Shown here in pieces: positions 18,143-24,444 of a DNA stretch of 25,336 nt (the stretch's first letter is position 1; every line of letters starts with the position of its first letter). Under the pieces are notes generated by a model that was not told where the DNA came from, ran no database searches, and saw only the letters and a list, made by a program, of their open reading frames with translations. The translations under genes were made by a program, and so were the position numbers. The DNA is from DATKZS01 sp035527835 [NCBI: bacterium]. GTDB lineage: Bacteria; RBG-13-61-14. The DNA lies in assembly GCA_035527835.1 (NCBI GenBank), contig DATKZS010000022.1:1-25336 (forward strand). The letters are read 5' to 3'.

Positions 18143-18402
18143 ACTCTTGTCCAAAATAGGAGCTAAGAAAACCGCCAAGGCGCCAAGACCGCCAAGAATC
18201 GCCAAGGAAATCCCGGTGTTTTTTTGCGGCGGGACTAAAAAACAGCTCCAGGGCTTTGGCCCCGACCTGCTTGGCGAACCGGCCGACGGGCGGGCAGGTT
18301 CAGCCTTCGTAGCCGAAGCTACTTCGGCGAAGTGGGCTTGGCGGCGGCGCGAAGCTGGACTGAGTTTGAAATAAAATCATGATTCTTGGCGTTCTTGGCG
18401 TC
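18143..18402 (-). repeat. Dispersed structured repeat, copy B (MITE-like)
   Basis: Reverse-complement copy of the element at 24-247. Its inverted repeats are 18179-18199 and 18382-18402 (19 of 21 matching), and a central hairpin pairs GTTTTTT with AAAAAAC near 18219-18243. It is about 35 nt longer than copy A because of extra sequence around 18291-18345 that contains a separate hairpin. It ends 72 nt before the start of the DUF1571-like gene. Confidence 0.75.
18312..18328. repeat. Hairpin nested in repeat copy B
   Basis: GCCGAA (18312-18317) pairs perfectly with TTCGGC (18323-18328). This segment and its flanks are absent from copy A at 24-247, so it looks like a later insertion into, or variable part of, the repeat. 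Confidence 0.5.
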
Positions 18403-18474
18403 GGCGCTTTTCCGGTCCGTTTGTTTGGGACCGCACTGTTTGTAAGTCATTTCTCCGGGAGGAGGGGAGCCGAA

Positions 18475-19992
18475 ATGAAAAGAGCTATTCTTGAATTCCA
18501 TCTCTTCAGGAAAGCTCTGGTTTGTCTGGGTCTAATCATCATTTGCAGCCTGGGTCTTCTGCCTCAAGGCTCAATCAAGGCTGACGACAAGGCCCCGGCC
18601 GGCTCCTGCCCGAAACTGTCTCCCGAGGAAATCTACGCCCGCCTGAAGCAGGAGACCCGGTCCCATCAAACCTATACCGCTGTGTTTTATCACTCCACCG
18701 AGCGGGGCCCCAAGCATGAGATGTACGTTCATGGCCGGTTGAGCGGCAAGTATCTTCAGGCGCCGGCCATGTGGTGTGAAAAGAGGCTGGAGCTGGAGGC
18801 GAGCTTTCCGGAGCAGGCCGGACCCGGGCATCAGGAATGTTACACGGCCAAGGATGACATGAACCGGCTCCTGATGACCGGGGCCTACCGGATTCTTGGC
18901 GTGATCACCATGTTCCCGGAAGACCCGAAGGCCAGTTATTTAAACGGCGAGAACATGAAAAACACCGCGGTCTGGACCTGGTTCAAGAAGTGGGACCGGA
19001 TGCGGGAAGGGGGCCAACTCACGGCCAGGTGTTCGGAGTATAAAGGCAAACCCACCTGGGTGCTTACGATTGTCAGGGGCACGAACCCGGACCCGCTCTA
19101 TCATCACGATGAAGTGCGCATCTTCGTTGATCCGGACCTGTGGTTCCCGGTCCGGGTTGAGACCTATGTTCCCGATGATTCCAAGCCCGTGGTCATCTAC
19201 GAGTTCGAGGAAGTGAAGCTGGACGTTGGGCTCACCGAAGCCGACATGACTTTTGAAGGCCTGGCCCCGGGCTGGAACCTCGTCCCGGTGCCGGGCGGAC
19301 CTGCGCTCGAACGCCTGGTCCAGGAGGAGCCTAAGCTTCAGGAAACTCCCGGGCTGGAACCCGGGAGCTTTCTCGCTCTGCTCGACCGGGGTCTGGCCGC
19401 AACCAATGACTACACCACCGACCTGACCCTTGAACTCCGTTACCTCCGGCTGCGCCAGTATCGCCAGGATCAATTCCAATGTCTCAAGACCAACCGGGCC
19501 TTCTCCGCCGTCACCACCCACCTGGAAACAAACTACATGCTCATCAACAGCGGCGAAGGCTTCCGCACGGTTTACGATCCGGCCAGGGACAAGCTGATCC
19601 ACGTGCTGCCGGCCGGGATGTATAGGGTAATGGGCGAGCAGACCTTCCCCCTAAACGATCCCCGGCTCTTCAGCGCGTTGGGCGATGACATCACGGATCT
19701 CAACTTCTTCGCCATCCGCGACGAGCTCAAACGGCGGTTGGACGAGGCCCGGGCAACGAAGATCGGATCAGCGGCCTATGGCGCGCTCAAAGGCCCCTGG
19801 CTTGAAGTCACGGGCCAGGACCTCGGCATTCCCGCCCAGCCCACGGTGATGCGGCTTATGGTGGACGAGAAGACCCGGCTCCCCTTGCGGCTCGAATACC
19901 GCGGCTACGATGACCCCAGGGGATACCTGACCATCCGGTTCTCCAACACCAAAATCAACACCGGCCTGAAGAGCGAGGACCTCGGGGAATAA
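18475..19992 (+). CDS. Secreted tandem DUF1571/LolA-like protein
   Basis: A 505-residue protein with a signal peptide (about residues 1-36, cleavage after IKA), so probably periplasmic. Both halves look like copies of the DUF1571 fold, a LolA/LolB-type half-barrel. The first has VDPDLWFPVRVETY near residues 217-232 followed by YEFEEVKLDVGL; the second has VDEKTRLPLRLEYRG near 462-476 followed by IRFSNTKINTGL, an offset of about 245. DUF1571 proteins have no assigned biochemistry; the fold suggests binding of a lipid or lipoprotein. An upstream in-frame ATG at 18379 is rejected because it lies inside the dispersed repeat and has no ribosome-binding site; GGAGG lies nine bases before the chosen start. 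The gene converges on the transporter gene with only 9 bp between them. Confidence 0.65.
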   Translation: MKRAILEFHLFRKALVCLGLIIICSLGLLPQGSIKADDKAPAGSCPKLSPEEIYARLKQETRSHQTYTAVFYHSTERGPKHEMYVHGRLSGKYLQAPAMWCEKRLELEASFPEQAGPGHQECYTAKDDMNRLLMTGAYRILGVITMFPEDPKASYLNGENMKNTAVWTWFKKWDRMREGGQLTARCSEYKGKPTWVLTIVRGTNPDPLYHHDEVRIFVDPDLWFPVRVETYVPDDSKPVVIYEFEEVKLDVGLTEADMTFEGLAPGWNLVPVPGGPALERLVQEEPKLQETPGLEPGSFLALLDRGLAATNDYTTDLTLELRYLRLRQYRQDQFQCLKTNRAFSAVTTHLETNYMLINSGEGFRTVYDPARDKLIHVLPAGMYRVMGEQTFPLNDPRLFSALGDDITDLNFFAIRDELKRRLDEARATKIGSAAYGALKGPWLEVTGQDLGIPAQPTVMRLMVDEKTRLPLRLEYRGYDDPRGYLTIRFSNTKINTGLKSEDLGE

Positions 19993-20001
19993 GAATTGGA
20001 T

Positions 20002-20919
20002 TCAGTGAATCCTTTCCATCTCCGATTGCCTCCGGCCCAGCAAAAAGCCGCTGACGATTATCAGCAGGACGCCGATGATGATCAGCGCGGAGGAGATGCT
20101 TTGGGGAGGCTTCAGGGAAAAGGCATAGAAGTATACCAGGATGGGCGCAATCTGAATGGGTATCTGCTGGACCGGGATGATGTTGCTGACCTGTCCGAAC
20201 CTGAAGGCCTGCTGGATCTGGATGATGGCCATGAGGTTGGCCCCGATGAGAATAACGCAGGCCAGGATGAAAATGACAAGCTGGGCGGGGCTTCCCTTGG
20301 CGGCGAGGACCACGGCAATGACCGCCAGCATCGGGCTGACCCAGAAATTGGACAGGGCATAGAGGAACCCGTTGGAGAAGCCCATGATCACGCCTTTGCG
20401 GCTGGTGCTTCGGAGAGAAACCAGGTACATGATACCACATAAAAAAAACAGGCTCAGCGTGAAGATGGCGATCCGGGCGATAATGCCGGACACGGCGAGC
20501 GATTCCCGGACCACTTCCAGGCTGATGGACATTTCACTCAATCCCAGGAGCAGGATCCCGGCCGCCATCAGGAAGACTCCGGCATATTCGGAGCGGCTGA
20601 GCGTCTCTCCCATGAGCTTCACCGAACCGACGGCCAGCACGATCAATCCCGAAGCCATCAGCCCGGGAACCAGGGCCGGGCCGATCAGGTCCTGGGCGAT
20701 GATAAACGTGGCGGCGCCCAATCCGACTTGCAGAAACAGCCCGAGGACCCAGAGGGGTTTTTTAATCAACTGGCGCATGAGGCCCTTTTTCCGGGCTTCC
20801 AGGGGCACCTCGTTAACCGCTTTCTTCTGGAGCATGACGCCGACGTTATTGACGACGCCGCAGATGATGGCGACGAAAACCCCGAGGACATAGTTTGCGC
20901 CCATTTTCCAAATCTCCAT
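20002..20919 (-). CDS. DMT-superfamily (EamA-like) membrane transporter
   Basis: This 305-residue protein has about nine to ten hydrophobic helices in two halves, the layout of drug/metabolite transporters. The first helix contains NNVGVMLQKKAVNEVP, characteristic of the DMT/NIPA-like branch, followed by a cytoplasmic loop LIKKPLWVLGLFLQVG and GETLSRSEYAGVFLM, which matches the EamA repeat end. The second half repeats the pattern around SNFWVSPMLAVIAVVL and QQIPIQIAPILVYFY. Substrate cannot be inferred. AAAGGG lies seven bases before the chosen start; an ATG five codons later (20904) has GGAG nine bases upstream and is almost as good. The open frame extends far upstream to 21561, but that part overlaps the next gene and is not coding. 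The gene is transcribed away from the oxidoreductase. Confidence 0.8.
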   Translation of the reverse strand: MEIWKMGANYVLGVFVAIICGVVNNVGVMLQKKAVNEVPLEARKKGLMRQLIKKPLWVLGLFLQVGLGAATFIIAQDLIGPALVPGLMASGLIVLAVGSVKLMGETLSRSEYAGVFLMAAGILLLGLSEMSISLEVVRESLAVSGIIARIAIFTLSLFFLCGIMYLVSLRSTSRKGVIMGFSNGFLYALSNFWVSPMLAVIAVVLAAKGSPAQLVIFILACVILIGANLMAIIQIQQAFRFGQVSNIIPVQQIPIQIAPILVYFYAFSLKPPQSISSALIIIGVLLIIVSGFLLGRRQSEMERIH

Positions 20920-20982
20920 GCTCCGGCCCTTTCGGGTCCAGCCTCGACACGATAACATCTTGTTCTTGAGGCCACAAGAACA

Positions 20983-21011
20983 TTGACACCCCCTTTCCCC
21001 TTTCATATAAT
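20983..21011 (+). promoter_or_regulatory. Consensus sigma70 promoter for the oxidoreductase
   Basis: TTGACA (20983-20988), a 17-bp spacer, TATAAT (21006-21011): both hexamers and the spacing match the consensus exactly. It predicts a start near 21018 and a leader of about 40 nt to the ATG at 21058, excluding the upstream in-frame start codons at 20983 and 21010. Confidence 0.85.
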
Positions 21012-21057
21012 GCGTTCGCCCGCGGGAACAACATCTCCCGGAAAGACAAGGTTTGGC

Positions 21058-22152
21058 ATGACGGATAAACCTATCGGTGTCGGGTTGATCGGGTGCGGCA
21101 ATATCGGCCAGATCCACGCCGCGTCGCTCGCGCACATTTGCGAGGACGGGGTCCCGATCCGGCCGGTGATTGCGGCGGACCCGGTGGAGGATAACCGCGA
21201 GGCCGTGGCCAGCAACTGGGCCTTTAAATGGTTGGTGGATGACGCGCATCAGGTCATCGTCCATCCGGAGGTGGACGTGGTCCTGGTCTGCACCCCGACG
21301 GCCACTCACCGGGACCTGATCTTCTCCGTGCTCGAGGCCGGCAAGCACCTGTACTCCGAGAAACCGCTGGCCCCCACCTTCAAGGCGGTGAAGGAAATCT
21401 GCCGCGCGGTCATGGCCTCTCCGATCATCGCCCAGGTCGGCTTCCAGATGCGCTGGAACGCCATGCATTCCCGGGTGAAGAAGCTCACGCAAAGCGGCGA
21501 GCTGGGCCGGCCCATGAGCTACCTGGCGCGGGATGACGAGTGCTGGCCGACCACCGAACACTCATCATTCGCCAGCAGTTGGCGCTCGCAGAGGAAATTC
21601 TCCGGCGGCGGCCCGCTGATCGAGCACTCCATTCACGCCGTGGACCTGGTCTCCTGGATGTTCGGACCCCCGGCCCGCGTCTCCGCGGCCACCCGCAGTA
21701 TGCTCGGCTACGACGTCGAAGACGCCGCCGCCCTCACCCTGGAGCACGAATCAGGGGTGATCGGAAATATCCTGACCGTTTTCGGCGGCGTGGAAGGCCG
21801 GGAAGAGAGCCGCTTTGAAATATTTTTCGAGCGGGGCATCATCGAGATCACCTGGGGAGTAATGGTGGAGACGGAAGAAAATTCCTTCCGCCTCGAAATC
21901 GCCGGGGAGGGGCCCCGCAACCTCGACCCCGCCGAGATCCTCGCCGACCATCTCGCCGGCCTGGGGATCACTTCCAAGCCCTACTTCTGGAATGAGCTGG
22001 CTCACCGCTCCTTCTTTGATTCAATCCGGGCGGGAAGGCCCGCCTCCCCGGGATTTGCCGACGCGCTGATCGCCCACGCCGCCATCGAAGCCGCCTACCG
22101 GTCCGCCCAAGAGAAAAAAGTCGTGGCGGTCAAGGACCTGATCGGCGCCTGA
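21058..22152 (+). CDS. Gfo/Idh/MocA-family oxidoreductase
   Basis: This 364-residue NAD(P)-dependent dehydrogenase has the Rossmann motif GCGNIG at residues 12-17, the family signature SEKP with K102 (100-103), and a C-terminal alpha/beta domain with the HSIH pair H190/H193 in GGGPLIEHSIHAVD, matching the catalytic-histidine region of inositol dehydrogenase-like enzymes. These enzymes usually oxidise or reduce sugars, sugar acids or inositol. No sugar-transport or kinase gene is nearby, so the substrate is unknown. The start at 21058 has AAGG six bases upstream and follows the consensus promoter; the open frame runs back to 20983, which is inside the -35 box. A hairpin follows the stop codon. 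Confidence 0.88.
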   Translation: MTDKPIGVGLIGCGNIGQIHAASLAHICEDGVPIRPVIAADPVEDNREAVASNWAFKWLVDDAHQVIVHPEVDVVLVCTPTATHRDLIFSVLEAGKHLYSEKPLAPTFKAVKEICRAVMASPIIAQVGFQMRWNAMHSRVKKLTQSGELGRPMSYLARDDECWPTTEHSSFASSWRSQRKFSGGGPLIEHSIHAVDLVSWMFGPPARVSAATRSMLGYDVEDAAALTLEHESGVIGNILTVFGGVEGREESRFEIFFERGIIEITWGVMVETEENSFRLEIAGEGPRNLDPAEILADHLAGLGITSKPYFWNELAHRSFFDSIRAGRPASPGFADALIAHAAIEAAYRSAQEKKVVAVKDLIGA

Positions 22153-22168
22153 GCAGGGACCGGAGTAA

Positions 22169-22197
22169 AAGCCGCCGATTACCCATCGGCAGGGCTT
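22169..22197 (+). terminator. Stem-loop after the oxidoreductase gene
   Basis: GCCGAT (22174-22179) pairs with ATCGGC (22185-22190), and AAGCC (22169-22173) pairs with GGCTT (22193-22197) with small bulges. There is no T-run after it, so it may be a weak or factor-dependent terminator. Confidence 0.4.
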
Positions 22198-22252
22198 AAG
22201 GATTGTGGCGGCCCGGTGACCCGTTTTTGTTTGGGGCGAGGAGGACAGGCGC

Positions 22253-22354
22253 ATGCAAAGGACAAATGGCAAGACCCGGGCCCGGCCCTTGGGTCTGGTC
22301 TTCCTGGTCATGAGTTTCACCTTGGCCGGATGCCGGTGGACCTCCACGTCCTGA
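22253..22354 (+). CDS. 33-residue lipoprotein-like peptide, possibly frameshifted
   Basis: The ATG is preceded by GGAGG with an 8-nt spacer, the best ribosome-binding site in this region. The 33 codons give a basic start, a hydrophobic run and the lipobox LAGC at residues 24-27, leaving only seven residues after the lipidated cysteine. From 22347 a second frame (one base off) stays open to 22598; its first 30 codons have strongly G/C third positions and encode a proline-rich stretch with IHEIPAIPSKIRFLEPGP. So this is either a genuine tiny lipoprotein or the front of a slightly longer lipoprotein broken by a one-base shift near 22332-22350. Entericidin-like peptides are similarly small, but there is no specific similarity. 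Confidence 0.45.
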   Translation: MQRTNGKTRARPLGLVFLVMSFTLAGCRWTSTS

Positions 22355-22482
22355 GCCCGGTCCCGCCGGGCCGTCCCGCGCCGCCGCGCCCATTCACGAA
22401 ATCCCCGCCATCCCCTCCAAAATCCGCTTCCTCGAACCCGGCCCCAAACCCGGCCCCGGCCCCAACATGTTTGGAAAAATGG

Positions 22483-22565
22483 TAGCGAGCAGCCGGGAAC
22501 AAGTAGCCAGTAGTCAGGAGCAAGGAACGGGGAGCGGGGAAATCGGAACGCGGAACGGGGAAGGA
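22483..22565. repeat. Low-complexity GAGC/GGAAC-rich intergenic stretch
   Basis: Short degenerate units of the type GGGAAC/GGGGAGC, AGTAGCCAGTAGTCAGGAGC and GGAACGGGGAGCGGGG, purine-rich on the plus strand. It interrupts the proline-rich frame after the lipoprotein and looks like an intergenic repeat filler rather than coding sequence. Confidence 0.5.
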
Positions 22566-22738
22566 GGAGCGGTCCGCGCGAAAAAATTTTGGCCTTGACC
22601 ACTGGCGGCGGATTTAGGCCACGCAAGCCTTTTCCCGGAAAATTTTCCCCTGTTTTCGGCCCGGTCTCCAAACAAATCCGGGAGTTGGCCGCCCGTGGCC
22701 TGAATTTTGAGGCCCAGGACCCAGGCCGCGAAGACCCT

Positions 22739-22855
22739 GAACTGGACCACGGCTGGCCCAATCTCCGGCCTCCCGCGTCCCACCGTCCGGGCCACCCGCG
22801 TCCCAAAATCCGGGCCGCTCTGTCCCATAAATCAGGCCACGAAACGTCGCACCCA
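22739..22855 (+). repeat. Degenerate 22-nt tandem repeat
   Basis: Successive units end in the word CCCA: 22739-22760, 22761-22782, 22783-22805, 22806-22827 and a longer one 22828-22855. The shared core is TCCGGGCC followed by CCCGCGTCCCA. The 22-nt period is not a codon multiple, arguing against a coding repeat. There are no spacers, so it is not a CRISPR array. Its last unit carries AACGTCGCACCC, repeated at 22981-22992. Confidence 0.6.
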
Positions 22856-22933
22856 AATGACCGCTTTCGAGGCCCTTGTTGAGCATACCTATACACTTTT
22901 TTCCCCTCCTCTCCCCTGTTCAACCACAAACCA

Positions 22934-23150
22934 CAAACCCCAAACCTCAAACCCCGAATTGCCCCCCTATAATATGTAAAAACGTCGCACCCCAACAGGT
23001 AAATTTTACCGATAATATCTGCTTGCGTTTGTAATGGAAACTTGTATAATGGCGGGGAAGAGGGGGGAAGAGAAGAGGAAGAGAAATGCAACCACCAAGA
23101 CACCAAGGGGAGAAGAGGTTTGAGGTTTGGGGTTTGAGGTTTGGGGTTTG
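22934..23150. repeat. Inverted repeat of AAACC-type sequence (22-bp arms)
   Basis: Arms 22934-22955 and 23129-23150 are perfect 22-bp reverse complements of (CAAACCCC)(AAACCTC) type, separated by 173 bp. The right side extends as a 14-nt tandem, GAGGTTTGGGGTTT, twice. The G-rich strand has spaced G-runs that could form a quadruplex. Between the arms are the palindrome GGTAAATTTTACC (22998-23010), a promoter-like site and a polypurine stretch at about 23052-23088. Confidence 0.7.
23023..23050 (+). promoter_or_regulatory. Promoter-like site in the repeat region
   Basis: TTGCGT (23023-23028), a 16-bp spacer, TATAAT (23045-23050). It lies inside the inverted repeat, reads toward the hairpin array, and has no gene directly downstream. 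It could produce a non-coding transcript or be a chance match in an AT-richer patch. Confidence 0.3.
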
Positions 23151-23190
23151 AAATTTCGGCGGGGAGCGATTTGGAGTGCGCGCGGTTGCA

Positions 23191-23330
23191 CCGCTGCCAG
23201 CGGCTTGCCGCCTTGGAGTGCGTGCGGCTTGCCGCTCTAGATCGGCAAGCTTGCTTGCCGGTCCCCGGAACAAGCTCTTCGATCCATCCGGGAGCAAGCT
23301 CCCGGAACCAAAGCGCAAGCAAGCTTGCGC
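23191..23330. repeat. Array of short-loop perfect hairpins
   Basis: Five perfect hairpins with 2-nt loops follow each other: GCGGC-TT-GCCGC at 23200-23211 and again at 23224-23235; CGGCAAGC-TT-GCTTGCCG at 23243-23260; CCGGGAGC-AA-GCTCCCGG at 23288-23305; GCGCAAGC-AA-GCTTGCGC at 23313-23330. A sixth stem, CCGCTG-C-CAGCGG (23191-23203), overlaps the first. TTGGAGTGCG occurs at 23171 and 23213, and its reverse complement near 23709. No coding function is apparent. Confidence 0.75.
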
Positions 23331-23332
23331 AA

Positions 23333-23436
23333 TCCAAAGCGCCGGCGCGCCTTCGAGGTGAGGCGGCATGGAACGGCTTTTATCGGGAGCGGGAGGTAGG
23401 AATTAAACTAACAAGTCAGGGTCTGACCCCCTGCCC
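23333..23436 (+). repeat. 104-bp direct repeat, copy 1
   Basis: Identical to 23715-23818 except for one base (GGCGCGCC against GGCCCGCC). It begins TCCAAAGCGCCGG and ends in the palindromic GGGTCTGACCC followed by CCTGCCC. The near identity of non-coding sequence shows recent duplication or mobility. Palindromic tails of this type are seen in REP/RAYT-related elements; that link is inference. Confidence 0.9.
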
Positions 23437-23470
23437 CGGTGTGTCAACCTGATCGGCGATTATGTCTTCG

Positions 23471-23566
23471 GCCCTGAAAGGGCCCAAATAAGATAGCCCA
23501 GGGTTGGCCGTCCCCGGCCTACCCTGGGATACCGGAGTCTAATATCCTTTCCAGCCCTGAAAGGGC
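23471..23566. repeat. REP-like palindromic unit with paired CCCTGAAAGGG
   Basis: GCCCTGAAAGGGC occurs at 23471-23483 and 23554-23566. Between them a long hairpin pairs CCCAGGGT (23497-23504) with ACCCTGGG (23521-23528) and the inner GGCC with GGCC. It sits between the two copies of the 104-bp direct repeat. CCCTGAAAGGGC-type repeats occur in several environmental phyla (recalled, not searched). Confidence 0.7.
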
Positions 23567-23714
23567 GAAATAAACGAGGCCAATGATATCGGAGATGAAA
23601 TGGAACAGCCCGTCAATTCCGAAATACAACACGAGACCAGCGCAATCCTTTTTCCCGCAATGCGGCGGGATGCGGGCAACCGGCGCCAATGAAAGCGCGG
23701 TCGTGCCCGCGCAC

Positions 23715-23818
23715 TCCAAAGCGCCGGCCCGCCTTCGAGGTGAGGCGGCATGGAACGGCTTTTATCGGGAGCGGGAGGTAGGAATTAAACTAACAAGTCA
23801 GGGTCTGACCCCCTGCCC
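23715..23818 (+). repeat. 104-bp direct repeat, copy 2
   Basis: Second copy of 23333-23436, 382 bp downstream in the same orientation. Upstream of each copy lies a variable palindrome-rich head ending in (A/C)TCCAAAG. Right after this copy the base composition drops sharply to AT-rich. Confidence 0.9.
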
Positions 23819-23862
23819 GTTTGTATGTATTGGACGCCAATTGGCTTTAGTGCAGGGGGTCA
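23806..23862. repeat. 11-bp inverted repeat at the AT-rich island boundary
   Basis: TGACCCCCTGC (23806-23816, the end of repeat copy 2) is the exact reverse complement of GCAGGGGGTCA (23852-23862). The 35-nt loop begins the AT-rich sequence. Copy 1 of the direct repeat has no such partner. Confidence 0.65.
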
Positions 23863-23913
23863 ACTATCAGCAGTCGGCTGTTATACATGGGTCCAAGATT
23901 AGGAGATTATAAG

Positions 23914-24444
23914 ATGTCTAAGGTAGATGATATCCTAGATTATTTACAAAGATTGTTATTCTTTCCATTTGCCGGCCTGGCTTTATATTTTTATTTCAAA
24001 TACTTATTCACAATACTAGGTAACCTATTTATATTAATGATTATTCTGCTAGCGGCTGCTATCCTCTTGCATTGCATTACAAATAGAATAAGTAAAATAG
24101 GCGATAAATATTACTATTTGTCATTTATAACCTGGAGAATGCTTGATCCTTACAGCATAAAGAAGGCTACGGCCATTTCAAACAGGCTGGCATTAATCAG
24201 ATATAAAAATGGATGGTTTCCTTTCGGTTTTTATCAAGTTGGGATACTTAGGGATCGAGCAATACTGGCAGAATTGGTCAGGAACGTTAACAAAGGAAGC
24301 AAAAAAGCTTCTCTAAAGGCAGAAAAGGAGCAAATTGGCAATGAAAATATTATTAAAAATTCTGTCAAGGCCTTTTTTTTTCAAATACGTCATCATTGCC
24401 ATGGAAATATTTATGTTAATATGGATTTATTTAATGCTATTTAA
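23914..24444 (+). CDS. Small two-helix membrane protein of unknown function (AT-rich)
   Basis: This 176-residue protein has two adjacent hydrophobic helices (about residues 15-35 and 37-56) followed by a basic, probably cytoplasmic region with KYYYLSFITWRML and KNGWFPFGFYQVGIL. I do not recognise the family. AGGAG lies eight bases before the start, and the codon use is AT-rich, unlike the rest of the window, which suggests recent acquisition. Its last 34 codons overlap the next gene in another frame and pass a T9 run (24373-24381). The natural stop may have been lost, or a frameshift in the run may have altered the C-terminus. Together with the next gene it probably forms an operon. Confidence 0.6.
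   Translation: MSKVDDILDYLQRLLFFPFAGLALYFYFKYLFTILGNLFILMIILLAAAILLHCITNRISKIGDKYYYLSFITWRMLDPYSIKKATAISNRLALIRYKNGWFPFGFYQVGILRDRAILAELVRNVNKGSKKASLKAEKEQIGNENIIKNSVKAFFFQIRHHCHGNIYVNMDLFNAI

Noticed and set aside
20983-21057. Longer N-terminus for the oxidoreductase
   Set aside because: Those codons overlap the -35 and -10 boxes of a perfect promoter.
22739-22855. CRISPR array
   Set aside because: Repeat units are contiguous without spacers, are degenerate, and no Cas gene is in the window.
22589-22882. 97-codon plus-strand open frame and 104-codon minus-strand open frame over the tandem repeat
   Set aside because: Both read through the 22-nt repeat, whose period is not a codon multiple; no ribosome-binding site and no domain.
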